Assembly (NCBI GenBank): GCA_018883185.1
Contig: VEQP01000003.1
Location: 61,457-125,456, forward strand
Length of the DNA stretch: 64,000 bases
Origin: Nevskiaceae bacterium
Lineage (GTDB): Bacteria; Pseudomonadota; Gammaproteobacteria; Steroidobacterales; Steroidobacteraceae
Direction: 5' to 3'
Part shown: piece after piece, positions 26,966 through 35,563 of the stretch
How the letters are laid out: every line of letters starts with the position of its first letter
How positions within the stretch are numbered: the first letter of the stretch is position 1
Notes under the pieces: model-generated
Database searches by the model: none
What the model was told of the DNA's origin: nothing
Seen by the model: the letters and a program-made list of their open reading frames with translations, nothing else
Made by a program: the position numbers and the translations under genes

Positions 26966-28135
26966 ATGCGTAATCTTCGAATAGCCATCGCCGGCGCCGG
27001 AATAGCCGGATTGACCGCGGCCCGCTCCCTGCAAATGTTCGGATTCCGGCCGATCGTATATGAGCAGGCGGCTACGCTCGGCGAGGTGGGTGCGGGGCTG
27101 ACGGTCAGCCCGAACGCCACACACGTACTCAATGCGCTCGGTATGGAGGGCGTCCTCGAGCGTCTTGGCATGCGGCCAGATCGCGGCGGTGTCAAACACT
27201 GGCAGACCGGCGAACTGATGGTCGAGATTTCGCGCGGCAATGAAATGCTCGAAAAGTACGGCGCTGCGTATTACCAGATCCACCGCGCCGATCTGCATCG
27301 TGAGTTGGCGGATTTAGTCGCAGCGACCGACCCCGAGGCTATCCGTCCGGGTCATGCGTTTCGTGGCGTGGAAGAGCGCGATGGCGCGCTCAGTATCCAC
27401 TTCGAGCATGGCGCGACGGCCGCCGCCGACGTGCTGATCGGTGCCGACGGCGTGCGTTCGCGCGTGCGCGCAGCGCTCTTTGGCGAGCAGACGCCGCGTT
27501 TCACGGGCTACGTGGCCTATCGTGGCCTGGTGCCCGTGGCTCATTTGCCCGCCGGCGTCGTCGATCCGACCTCGTGTCTGTCGACGGGTCCCGGGCGAAG
27601 TTTCACGCGCTATCTCGTACGCGGTGGCACGCTCGTAAATTTTGTCGGCCTGACCGAGCGCGACGACTGGCGCGAGGAGGGCTGGTCGATTCGAGCTACC
27701 GTCGAAGAAATGCTGCGCGAATACGCCGGCTGGTACGAAGGTGTACGCCACATCATTCGGGCGGCGCCGGCTGATGGCCTGTTCAAATGGGCCTTGTTCG
27801 ATCGTGAGCCCCTGCCGAACTGGACGCGCGGCGCCGTCACCCTCATCGGTGATGCGGCGCACCCCATGCTGCCGTTTCTCGGCCAGGGCGCTGCCATGGG
27901 TATCGAAGATGGCATGGTGATCGGCCGCGCCTTTGGTGCGGCCGACAGCATCAGCGAGGCGCTGCGGCGCTATCAGGAGGCGCGCTTGCCGCGTGCCAAC
28001 TGGGTGATGCTCGAGTCGCGTAAGACTGCGCTCAACTACCACTCGGGGCGCGAGGAGAACTTTCGGCCCGGCAAGCACGTCAGCGCTGAGTCGCTCGGCC
28101 TGATGTCCTATAACCCGGCTGCTGTGCCCGTGTGA
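26966..28135 (+). CDS. FAD-dependent monooxygenase (salicylate-hydroxylase-like)
   Basis: The ATG at 26966 gives 389 residues beginning with the FAD-binding Rossmann motif IAGAGIAGLTAARSL. The longer frame to 26849 has no support. The middle GADGVRSRV and the late GDAAHPMLPFLGQGA (both FAD-binding) identify a group A flavoprotein monooxygenase. These use NAD(P)H and O2 to hydroxylate aromatic or similar substrates. The substrate is not predictable. A divergent ~125-base gap to uvrA holds both promoters. Confidence 0.88.
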   Translation: MRNLRIAIAGAGIAGLTAARSLQMFGFRPIVYEQAATLGEVGAGLTVSPNATHVLNALGMEGVLERLGMRPDRGGVKHWQTGELMVEISRGNEMLEKYGAAYYQIHRADLHRELADLVAATDPEAIRPGHAFRGVEERDGALSIHFEHGATAAADVLIGADGVRSRVRAALFGEQTPRFTGYVAYRGLVPVAHLPAGVVDPTSCLSTGPGRSFTRYLVRGGTLVNFVGLTERDDWREEGWSIRATVEEMLREYAGWYEGVRHIIRAAPADGLFKWALFDREPLPNWTRGAVTLIGDAAHPMLPFLGQGAAMGIEDGMVIGRAFGAADSISEALRRYQEARLPRANWVMLESRKTALNYHSGREENFRPGKHVSAESLGLMSYNPAAVPV

Positions 28136-28172
28136 TCGACGCGCGCCGCACGGCGTCGGCAGAGCGTGGCCG

Positions 28173-29534
28173 TCAGATCGTGTAGGTGCTGCTGCCCACG
28201 GCGTGGATCGGCACTGCACCCGCAGGCGTGATCAGCACCAAATCTTCGAGGTGTGCCGTGCCGCCACTGCCGGTCTCGAACAGCGGCATGTCGATCGAGA
28301 GAATCATGTTCTCCTCCATCACGAGATTGGCCGCGCTGCCATCGGCACTGCGCCGGGGCTGGTCGTTATGCGCGAGGCCCACGGCGTGCGGGGCAAATGT
28401 CACCGGCACATCGAAGCCGAACTTGCGCAGCAGACCGTTGCCGAGTCCGCCGACCTCGTTGAACCGCAAGCCGGGCTTGAGCATCGGCTGCAGTTCTTGC
28501 CAGCACGTCGCCATCGCGGTGGTGCAATAGCGCATGCGCGCCGTCGGCTCGCCGACGAACACGGTGCGACCGAAGTCGCCATGGAAATTGCGCAGATGAC
28601 TGACGCAGTCGATGAGAAAGGCACTGCCTTCGCGCAAGGGTTCGTCGTGGGCTTCGGACGATGAGCCGTTGACCACCATGAATACGCCGAGATTGCCGCG
28701 AAGGGCGGCTTCGGCATAGAAACGTTGCCGGATCGCCCGCAGGCTGCCGAGCGAGCGCGCCGCCGCCACCGTGGCATTTGCGGCTTCGACGTTCGCGTGT
28801 GAGGCCAGGCGCATCATGCGGATCGACGCCGGCGTGTGTACGAGGCGGATACGGCGCGCCGTGTCCTCAGCCGATTGCATCTGCACGGTGGAGGCGGCCT
28901 TGCCGAGCAGGGGGATGACCGGATCGTCGTCGTAGCCGATGCGAGCGTTCTCCAGCTTGAGGTCACGCAATGCGGCGCGTAGCGCGCGCGCCATGTCGGC
29001 GTGGTAGGGCGCGGCCGCCGTCAGTGAGTTACGACGTCGCTGTTCCTTGGGGGTGGCCTCACCGCTCAGGCGATAAAGGAGCGGTGCGCTCGCCTGATCA
29101 TCAGCTGTTGGACTCGTGAACACGTAGGGCTGAACGCCTGGTACCACGCCGTCGTCCGCCATGATGTAGTAGTAGGAGAACGCCGGGATGATCAGGGCGA
29201 CGGGCTTTGAGGGGTCGCGCGGAACGAGCGCCAGGGTCGTCGCCGTGAGGCTCATCCGCTCCATCAGCGGGAAAAAGTTGGTGACGTGGAATACGTTGCG
29301 ACCCTGACAGACCAGCAAGGCATCCAGATTCTCGGCTGCCAGGATGTGCGCCGCCCGCTCGCGGTCGAGGAAAGGCTCGCGCTGCGCGAAAGTCAGGTCT
29401 GGCAAGGCAGCGCCCGTCGAGCCCGCAACGCTCATGCGACTCCCCGTGTTATCGCCGGCAGCCGCGGCCTCGGCAGTCCCAGCCAGCCCCGCCATCGCGG
29501 CGGAGGCCAGAAAATGTCGACGATCGTGTGGCAT
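28173..29534 (-). CDS. M24-family (creatinase/aminopeptidase P-like) protein, Tat-exported
   Basis: The 453-residue protein starts with a twin-arginine signal (DRRHFLASAAMAGLAG), so it is predicted to be exported folded. An N-terminal creatinase-type domain is followed by the M24 pita-bread domain. Metal ligands can be followed: Asp in FLIDCVSHL, Asp in HGDFGR, His in APHAVGLAHND, and Glu in HLEDLVL. The ligand that is usually Glu (VFTIEPG) here is Asp (ILSIDMP), a conservative change. The substrate (peptide or imidodipeptide) is unknown. It is convergent with the FAD monooxygenase. Confidence 0.85.
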   Translation of the reverse strand: MPHDRRHFLASAAMAGLAGTAEAAAAGDNTGSRMSVAGSTGAALPDLTFAQREPFLDRERAAHILAAENLDALLVCQGRNVFHVTNFFPLMERMSLTATTLALVPRDPSKPVALIIPAFSYYYIMADDGVVPGVQPYVFTSPTADDQASAPLLYRLSGEATPKEQRRRNSLTAAAPYHADMARALRAALRDLKLENARIGYDDDPVIPLLGKAASTVQMQSAEDTARRIRLVHTPASIRMMRLASHANVEAANATVAAARSLGSLRAIRQRFYAEAALRGNLGVFMVVNGSSSEAHDEPLREGSAFLIDCVSHLRNFHGDFGRTVFVGEPTARMRYCTTAMATCWQELQPMLKPGLRFNEVGGLGNGLLRKFGFDVPVTFAPHAVGLAHNDQPRRSADGSAANLVMEENMILSIDMPLFETGSGGTAHLEDLVLITPAGAVPIHAVGSSTYTI

Positions 29535-29625
29535 CGCAGCACCTCTCGGGCAGGCAGGTTCATGGCCCCCGTAGCCTAAGACAAGCCCGGGCAGGGTGGG
29601 GCGGATTTTGGTCTAATTCGCCCCC

Positions 29626-31797
29626 ATGCAGACGGCACGTGAATTGTTCGGTTATCGCAAGCACTGGGCGGCCCGCTTCGGTATCGCCCCGTTCCTGCCC
29701 ATGAGCCGTGCCGAGATGGACGTACTCGGCTGGGATAGTTGCGATGTGATCGTCGTCACCGGCGATGCCTACGTCGACCACCCGAGTTTCGGCATGGCCA
29801 TCATTGGCCGCTTGCTCGAGGCGCAGGGTTTTCGGGTGGGCATCATCTCCCAGCCCGATTGGCACAGCGCCGAGCCGTTCCGTGCGCTCGGCAAACCGAA
29901 TCTGTTCTTCGGCATTACCGCCGGCAACATGGACTCGATGGTCAATCGCTACACCAGCGATCGGCGCATTCGCAGCGACGATGCGTATACGCCTGCCGGT
30001 GAGGGCGGCAAGCGGCCTGATCGATCGGTGATCGTCTACGCCCAGCGTGCCCGCGAGGCCTTTCCAGATGCCCCGATCGTCATCGGTGGCATCGAGGCTA
30101 GCCTGCGTCGCATTGCCCACTTCGATTACTGGTCCGAGAAGGTGCGCCGTTCGGTGTTGCTCGATGCGAAGGCGGACCTGCTCGTGTATGGCAACGCCGA
30201 GCGGCAAATCATCGACATCGCCCATCGATTGGCTGGCGGAGACGCCATCACCGACATCACCGATTTGCGTGGCACGGCCTTTGTGCGTCGTGCGCTGCCC
30301 GATGGTTGGGTGGAAATCGACTCGACGCACCTCGATACGCCCGGGCCGATCAATCCGCCCATCGATCCGTACGCGATGGACGACAACGGCGGGACCCTTG
30401 CCGCCGCCAAGGCCGCGGCGGATACGTCGTCCTCTTCGGAGCCTGCCCCGCAGGTCGTGCGTTTTGTTCGGCGCGTCAAGTCGGCTGATCGCGAACGCAG
30501 CGTGATTCGCCTGCCGGCCTTCGAGCAGGTCGTGGACGATCCGGTGATGTACGCGCATGCCTCACGCATCCTGCATCTCGAGGCCAATCCCGGTAATGCC
30601 CGCGCCCTCGTGCAGCGGCACGGGCAGCAAGAGGTTTGGCTCAATCCGCCGCCGATCCCGCTGACTACCAAAGAAATGGACCAGGTCTACGAGCTGCCGT
30701 ACCAGCGACGACCGCACCCGTTTTACGGTGATGCGGAAATCCCCGCCTATAAAATGATTCGCTTCTCGGTGGCCATCCAACGGGGCTGCTTCGGCGGCTG
30801 CACGTTCTGTTCGATCACCGAACACGAAGGACGCATTATCCAGAGCCGCTCTGAGGGTTCGGTGCTGCGCGAAATCGAAACCATCCGTGACACCGTGCCG
30901 GGGTTCACGGGGGTCATCTCCGATCTCGGCGGACCCACAGCCAACATGTACCGGTTGGCGTGCAAGAGTCGGGAGATCGAAAGCGCCTGTCGCAAGCCGT
31001 CCTGCGTGTACCCGGGCGTTTGCCCCAACCTCAATACCGACCACACGCCATTGATCGCGCTCTATCGCAAGGCACGCGAGTTGCCGGGCATCAAGAAGGT
31101 GTTGATCGCCTCGGGCGTGCGCTACGACCTTGCGATCGAATCGCCCGAGTACGTCAAGGAGCTTGCGCAGCACCATGTGGGCGGCTACTTGAAGATCGCT
31201 CCGGAAGCAATTGGCGAGGGGCCGCTGTCGAAAATGATGAAGCCGGGCGTAGGTACATACGACCGCTTCAAAGAACTGTTCGATCGCTACTCGCGCGAGG
31301 CAGGCAAGGAGCAGTACCTCATCCCGTATTTCATTGCCGCTCATCCCGGCACGACCGATGAGGACATGCTCGAGCTCGCCTTATGGCTGAAGAAAAACGG
31401 GTTCCGTGCCGATCAAGTGCAGGCCTTCCTGCCCTCACCGATGGCCACCGCCACGGCGATGTACCACTCGGGTAAGAATCCGCTGCGACGCATCTCGCGC
31501 GGCAGTGAAGACGTCGTGATTCCCAAGGGCCTGAAAGTGCGTCGCTTGCACAAGGCGTTTCTGCGTTACCACGATGCCAACAACTGGCCGATGCTGCGCG
31601 AGGCGCTGCGCCGCATGGGTCGGGCGGATCTCATCGGACCAGGAAAGCATCAGCTGATCCCGCCGTGGCAGCCGGCGGGTACCGGTCAGGTTGCCGAAGG
31701 CTCACGTGCCCGCGGCGATGTGCGCAAGCACGGTGGCCGCAGTGCCCAACCGTTTCGTACCCAGCACACGCGGCCGCCACGCGGCGGGCGGACATGA
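29626..31797 (+). CDS. ygiQ: YgiQ-family radical SAM protein
   Basis: The 723-residue protein begins [20 protein letters not shown] with a cobalamin-binding-like N-terminal domain, followed by the radical SAM cluster motif CxxxCxxC as CFGGCTFC (residues 388-395). Later motifs such as [10 protein letters not shown] and [17 protein letters not shown] are typical of YgiQ. The function of YgiQ is not established. The stop overlaps the phosphotransferase start (ATGA). Confidence 0.95.
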   Translation: MQTARELFGYRKHWAARFGIAPFLPMSRAEMDVLGWDSCDVIVVTGDAYVDHPSFGMAIIGRLLEAQGFRVGIISQPDWHSAEPFRALGKPNLFFGITAGNMDSMVNRYTSDRRIRSDDAYTPAGEGGKRPDRSVIVYAQRAREAFPDAPIVIGGIEASLRRIAHFDYWSEKVRRSVLLDAKADLLVYGNAERQIIDIAHRLAGGDAITDITDLRGTAFVRRALPDGWVEIDSTHLDTPGPINPPIDPYAMDDNGGTLAAAKAAADTSSSSEPAPQVVRFVRRVKSADRERSVIRLPAFEQVVDDPVMYAHASRILHLEANPGNARALVQRHGQQEVWLNPPPIPLTTKEMDQVYELPYQRRPHPFYGDAEIPAYKMIRFSVAIQRGCFGGCTFCSITEHEGRIIQSRSEGSVLREIETIRDTVPGFTGVISDLGGPTANMYRLACKSREIESACRKPSCVYPGVCPNLNTDHTPLIALYRKARELPGIKKVLIASGVRYDLAIESPEYVKELAQHHVGGYLKIAPEAIGEGPLSKMMKPGVGTYDRFKELFDRYSREAGKEQYLIPYFIAAHPGTTDEDMLELALWLKKNGFRADQVQAFLPSPMATATAMYHSGKNPLRRISRGSEDVVIPKGLKVRRLHKAFLRYHDANNWPMLREALRRMGRADLIGPGKHQLIPPWQPAGTGQVAEGSRARGDVRKHGGRSAQPFRTQHTRPPRGGRT

Positions 31798-32843
31798 GCC
31801 CGAGGCACGAGTTTCGCCCCGGACTGGAGTTCGACGTGGCGGCGCTCGAGCAATACCTCGGCGCACACTTGACGGGTTTTGCAGCGCCGCTGCGTGTGCA
31901 GCAGTTTCCCGGCGGCCAGTCCAACCCGACCTATCGTCTCGATACGTCGTCCACCGCTTACGTGCTGCGTCGCAAGCCGCCCGGGCAGTTGCTGCCGTCG
32001 GCACACGCCATCGAGCGCGAGTATCGCGTGATGCATGCCCTGGCGACCCACACGCAGTTTCCGGTAGGCCGGCCGTTGCTACTTTGTGAAGACCCACGCG
32101 TGATCGGCACGCCGTTCTACGTGATGGAATTCGTCGAGGGGCGGATTTTTTGGGATCCGAGGTTACCTGAGTTGCCGCGCGAGGCGCGCCGTCCGTTGTT
32201 CGTGGCTATGGCCGAAACGCTGGCGGATCTGCACTCCATCGACTACGTGAAGATAGGCCTCGCCGACTTCGGCAAGCCTGAGGGGTACGTCGCACGCCAG
32301 CTCGCGCGCTGGTCCAAGCAGTACACCGTCGATGCAGACGTCGCTGGACGGGTCGATGATATGGAACGTCTGATCGACTGGTTGGCCCGCAATGCACCGG
32401 CGCGCGAGCCGAAGCCCGCGCTACTGCACGGTGATTATCGGCTCGACAACATGATCTTTGATCCGCAGGCGCCGCAGATACGGGCTGTACTCGATTGGGA
32501 GTTGTCTACGGTTGGCGATCCGCTCGCCGACTTCGCGTACCACTTGATGGTGTACCGCATCGCCTCGGGCGGGGTGCGCGGACTAAGCGGTGTCGACCTG
32601 ATGGCAACGGGTTTGCCGAGTGAAGCAGAGTACGTGCAGATCTACTGCCGGCGCCGTGGTCTAGACGAGTTGCCGGATCTGCATTACTACATCGCTTATT
32701 GCCTCTTCAGGCTGGCTGCGATCTGTCATGGCATCGCCGGCCGGGTGCAGCGCGGCACCGCGGTGAGCCCCGAGGCAAAGCGTTACGCGGCGCAAGTCGG
32801 GCCGCTTGCAAAGCTCGGCTGGCAGACCGCTCAGGGCGATTGA
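31794..32843 (+). CDS. APH-fold phosphotransferase (ACAD10/11-like)
   Basis: The ATG at 31794 overlaps the YgiQ stop as ATGA. The longer frame to 31665 lies inside ygiQ and is rejected. The 349 residues carry the phosphotransferase (APH/choline kinase) fold: [10 protein letters not shown] nucleotide loop, YVLRRKP with the ATP-binding Lys, catalytic [11 protein letters not shown], and [14 protein letters not shown] metal site. The sequence is closest to bacterial and mitochondrial ACAD10/11-type kinases thought to act on hydroxy-acyl chains. The substrate is inferred. It is convergent with the M19 gene (13-base overlap). Confidence 0.9.
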   Translation: MSPRHEFRPGLEFDVAALEQYLGAHLTGFAAPLRVQQFPGGQSNPTYRLDTSSTAYVLRRKPPGQLLPSAHAIEREYRVMHALATHTQFPVGRPLLLCEDPRVIGTPFYVMEFVEGRIFWDPRLPELPREARRPLFVAMAETLADLHSIDYVKIGLADFGKPEGYVARQLARWSKQYTVDADVAGRVDDMERLIDWLARNAPAREPKPALLHGDYRLDNMIFDPQAPQIRAVLDWELSTVGDPLADFAYHLMVYRIASGGVRGLSGVDLMATGLPSEAEYVQIYCRRRGLDELPDLHYYIAYCLFRLAAICHGIAGRVQRGTAVSPEAKRYAAQVGPLAKLGWQTAQGD

Positions 32844-34111
32844 GGCGCAGACGCGGAGAATTGTACGGCTGAAGGTCTGCGCTCGCGCTGCAGGCGAGTG
32901 GCGACTTTTTCAGTCTGCGACCAAGCGCGCAGCACGTTCTCGCCGGCGAGTTTGCGCAGCTCCTCGTCGGTCCAGCCGCGACGCACCAACTCCGCGAACA
33001 GCTTGGGGTAAGTCGATACGTCGTCCAGGCCCTCGGGCCACCAGTCATTGCCATCGAAGTCGCCACCGATGCCGACGTGGTCGACGCCAGCAATATTGCG
33101 GATGTGCTCGATGTGATCGGCCACCATGGCGAGCGGGGTGGGCGGCAGCTTGATCGCGGCAAAGCCTTCGGTACGGATGCGTGCGGCTTCCTCCGGCGTT
33201 GCCGCAGCGCGCGCTCTCAGGCCGATTTCCGCCATCGCCGGCTGCAGCACTTTGCCGACCTCGCAATTGATGAAGCTCGAGACGAATGTGACCATCACGA
33301 CGCCGCCGTTGCGCGGCAGTTCGCGCAGGATATCGTCGGGCACGTTGCGCGAGACGTCGCAGAGTGCACGCGCCGATGAGTGCGAGAAAATAACGGGCGC
33401 CTGCGTGACGCGCAGCGTATCGGCCATGGTCTTCGGTGAAGCGTGCGACAGATCGACGAGCATGCCGAGGCGGTTCATTTCGCGCACGACCTCCTCACCG
33501 AAGGGCGTCAGGCCGTTGTGCCGTGGTTGCAGTGGTGCAGCGGCATCTGCCCAGTCGGTGTGCGCGTTATGCGTCAACGCCATGTAGCGAACGCCGAGCG
33601 CATAGTACCTGCGCAGCGCCCCGATGGAGTTCTCGAGGCCGTAGCCACCCTCCATGCCGAGCATCGAGGCGATACGCCCGCTGCGCTTGGCTTTACGTAC
33701 GTCGGCTACGCTCGTGGCGAGTTGGAACGCATCCGGATATCGCTCGATGATGCGGTGCGCGATGTCGATCTGCTCGAGTTGCGCTCGTGCGTAGGGACCA
33801 CGACCCTCACCGGGAATGTACACGGACCAGAACTGGGCGCCGAGACGGCCTGCCCTCAGCCTCGCCAGATCCGTATCGCCGGGTGTGGGTTTGCGCAGAT
33901 CATAGGCGTCGACATCGAACGGGGCTGCCTTATATTCGCGGATGGTGTAGGGCAGATCGTTATGCCCGTCGACCAAGATACTATCGCGAAGCACCCGATC
34001 CGCCCGGCGCAGCGCCTCATCGGCACTGATCTCTGCGGCCGTAAGGCTGCCTAGGGGCAGAACGGCCAGCACGAGCGGGAAGACAGTACGCAGCACGGAT
34101 TTGTTTATCAT
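32831..34111 (-). CDS. membrane-dipeptidase-like M19 peptidase
   Basis: The ATG at 34111 gives 426 residues with a signal peptide (MINKSVLRTVFPLVLAVLPLG, cleaved near SLTAAE). The M19 zinc-site motif DGHNDLP, the conserved MLGMEGG, ALTHN, DLSHAS, FSHSSAR and GIGGDFDG are all present. M19 enzymes cleave dipeptides, including some D-amino acid containing and beta-lactam-like ones. Exported location is predicted. The longer frame to 34312 runs across the divergent DUF423 gene region and is rejected. Confidence 0.93.
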   Translation of the reverse strand: MINKSVLRTVFPLVLAVLPLGSLTAAEISADEALRRADRVLRDSILVDGHNDLPYTIREYKAAPFDVDAYDLRKPTPGDTDLARLRAGRLGAQFWSVYIPGEGRGPYARAQLEQIDIAHRIIERYPDAFQLATSVADVRKAKRSGRIASMLGMEGGYGLENSIGALRRYYALGVRYMALTHNAHTDWADAAAPLQPRHNGLTPFGEEVVREMNRLGMLVDLSHASPKTMADTLRVTQAPVIFSHSSARALCDVSRNVPDDILRELPRNGGVVMVTFVSSFINCEVGKVLQPAMAEIGLRARAAATPEEAARIRTEGFAAIKLPPTPLAMVADHIEHIRNIAGVDHVGIGGDFDGNDWWPEGLDDVSTYPKLFAELVRRGWTDEELRKLAGENVLRAWSQTEKVATRLQRERRPSAVQFSASAPQSP

Positions 34112-34159
34112 GACGTGAGTGTCGCGCCGTAGCCTCGTGCTGGCAAGTCGGAGAGTCGC

Positions 34160-34540
34160 ATGAACAACGCACAACGGACGATGTCGATTGCTGCGGTATC
34201 GCTTGCTTTGGCAACGATGCTGGGTGCCTTCGGAACGCACGCTCTGCAACCGATGCTGACCGAGCGACAGTTCTCGAGTTATCAGACGGGCGTGACTTAT
34301 CAATTCTTCCATTCACTCGGCTTGCTCGCCATCGGCGTGCTGCAACGCCAGCATGGCGGTTCCGTGTGGTTGACTCGCGCCGCTCAACTGCTGGTCATCG
34401 GCATGCTGCTGTTTGCCGGCAGCATCTACGCGCTGACGGCTGGCGCGCCTCGGTGGTTCGGCATGGTTGCGCCGTTCGGCGGCATTTCATTGATGGCAGC
34501 GTGGATCGTGTTTTTCGTCGGCGTGCGCAAGCTGCCCTGA
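34160..34540 (+). CDS. DUF423 family small membrane protein (YgdD-like)
   Basis: The 126-residue protein has four hydrophobic segments and the DUF423 hallmark LGAFGTHAL near 22-30, followed by YQTGVTYQFFHSLGLL and GSIYALT. Members such as E. coli YgdD are inner-membrane proteins of unknown function. It lies 49 bases from the divergent M19 gene and converges on the alpha/beta hydrolase. Confidence 0.93.
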   Translation: MNNAQRTMSIAAVSLALATMLGAFGTHALQPMLTERQFSSYQTGVTYQFFHSLGLLAIGVLQRQHGGSVWLTRAAQLLVIGMLLFAGSIYALTAGAPRWFGMVAPFGGISLMAAWIVFFVGVRKLP

Positions 34541-34562
34541 CGCCGCCGGGCTTTGCGTCGGC

Positions 34563-35501
34563 TTAGGTCGAGGGTAACCAGTCGAGAATCGCGCGGGCAA
34601 CGCCTTCCGCCGCCTCTTCATGTACGTAGTGCCCGGCGTTCTCGAATCGCACCAGTTTCGAGCCGCGAATCATGCCTTGCAGTTCGTTGGCTTCGCTCGG
34701 CGGCTTGTTCTTATCGCGATTACCCCACGGGATCAGGGTCGGTACCTTGACCTGAGGCGCGAGGCGGATCTCCTCGCCCTCTGCGTATTGGGTCATCAGC
34801 GAGGTCATGCCCACCATGTAGCCTTCGCTGCGCGCGCCGAGCATCACCTCATCGATCACCGCGTCGGTGACGAGGGCGGTATTGACGTAGGATCCTTTGA
34901 GGAAATTACCGCGAAACTCCCGACTCGCGAACATCTTCGCCGACATTCGCGGCAGCGGCGGCACGGTAACCTGCACGATCTTCGGCACGCCGGTGCGGAT
35001 GATGCCGGGATTGAGCAGTACAAGGCCGCGCGCGTCGGAGTCTTGGATCGCGGCGTGCAGTGCAACTGCGCCGCCCAGCGAGTGGCCGACGTATACCACC
35101 CGTTGCAAGCCCAGCGCTCGCGCAGCTTTCACGAGCACCGCCGCCTGCGGGCCATTGTGATAATCATGTTCGACCGGTTTGTCCGACAGCCCGTAACCGG
35201 GCATGTCGATGGCGATGACATGGCAAGCACCGGCGAGGCGCGGTGCCAGCTCACGGAAACTCTGCAGGGAATTGCCGAACCCGTGGATGAGAAGCACCGA
35301 AGGGCGATCGACCGCTGCGTTTCCCCACTCCCGATAGCGCAGGGTCAAGCCATCGACTTTGACGAATCGATCGTCGGGCCGAGTCAGTTGACTGACGGGT
35401 ACTTCCGGTTCGCCCGGCCAGTAAGCCCACAGCGCCAGAGCGCCCCACAGCAGCAGCACGGTCGCCACCAAACCTGACAACAATCGCTTGAGCGTTTGCA
35501 C
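34563..35501 (-). CDS. alpha/beta hydrolase with N-terminal membrane anchor
   Basis: The 312-residue protein begins with one hydrophobic helix (LLSGLVATVLLLWGALALW), so it is likely anchored in the inner membrane with the catalytic domain outside. The fold motifs are complete: oxyanion loop HGFGNS, nucleophile GHSLGG, acid region near GNRDKNKP, and catalytic His in NAGHYVHEE. Unlike the double hydrolase at 734-2437, the serine is present. The substrate is unknown. Confidence 0.88.
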   Translation of the reverse strand: MQTLKRLLSGLVATVLLLWGALALWAYWPGEPEVPVSQLTRPDDRFVKVDGLTLRYREWGNAAVDRPSVLLIHGFGNSLQSFRELAPRLAGACHVIAIDMPGYGLSDKPVEHDYHNGPQAAVLVKAARALGLQRVVYVGHSLGGAVALHAAIQDSDARGLVLLNPGIIRTGVPKIVQVTVPPLPRMSAKMFASREFRGNFLKGSYVNTALVTDAVIDEVMLGARSEGYMVGMTSLMTQYAEGEEIRLAPQVKVPTLIPWGNRDKNKPPSEANELQGMIRGSKLVRFENAGHYVHEEAAEGVARAILDWLPST

Positions 35502-35563
35502 AGGCCGATTGCATACAATCTCGGCCGTCCGCGCAACCCTTGCGCGTCGGTGGATCCATTGAC

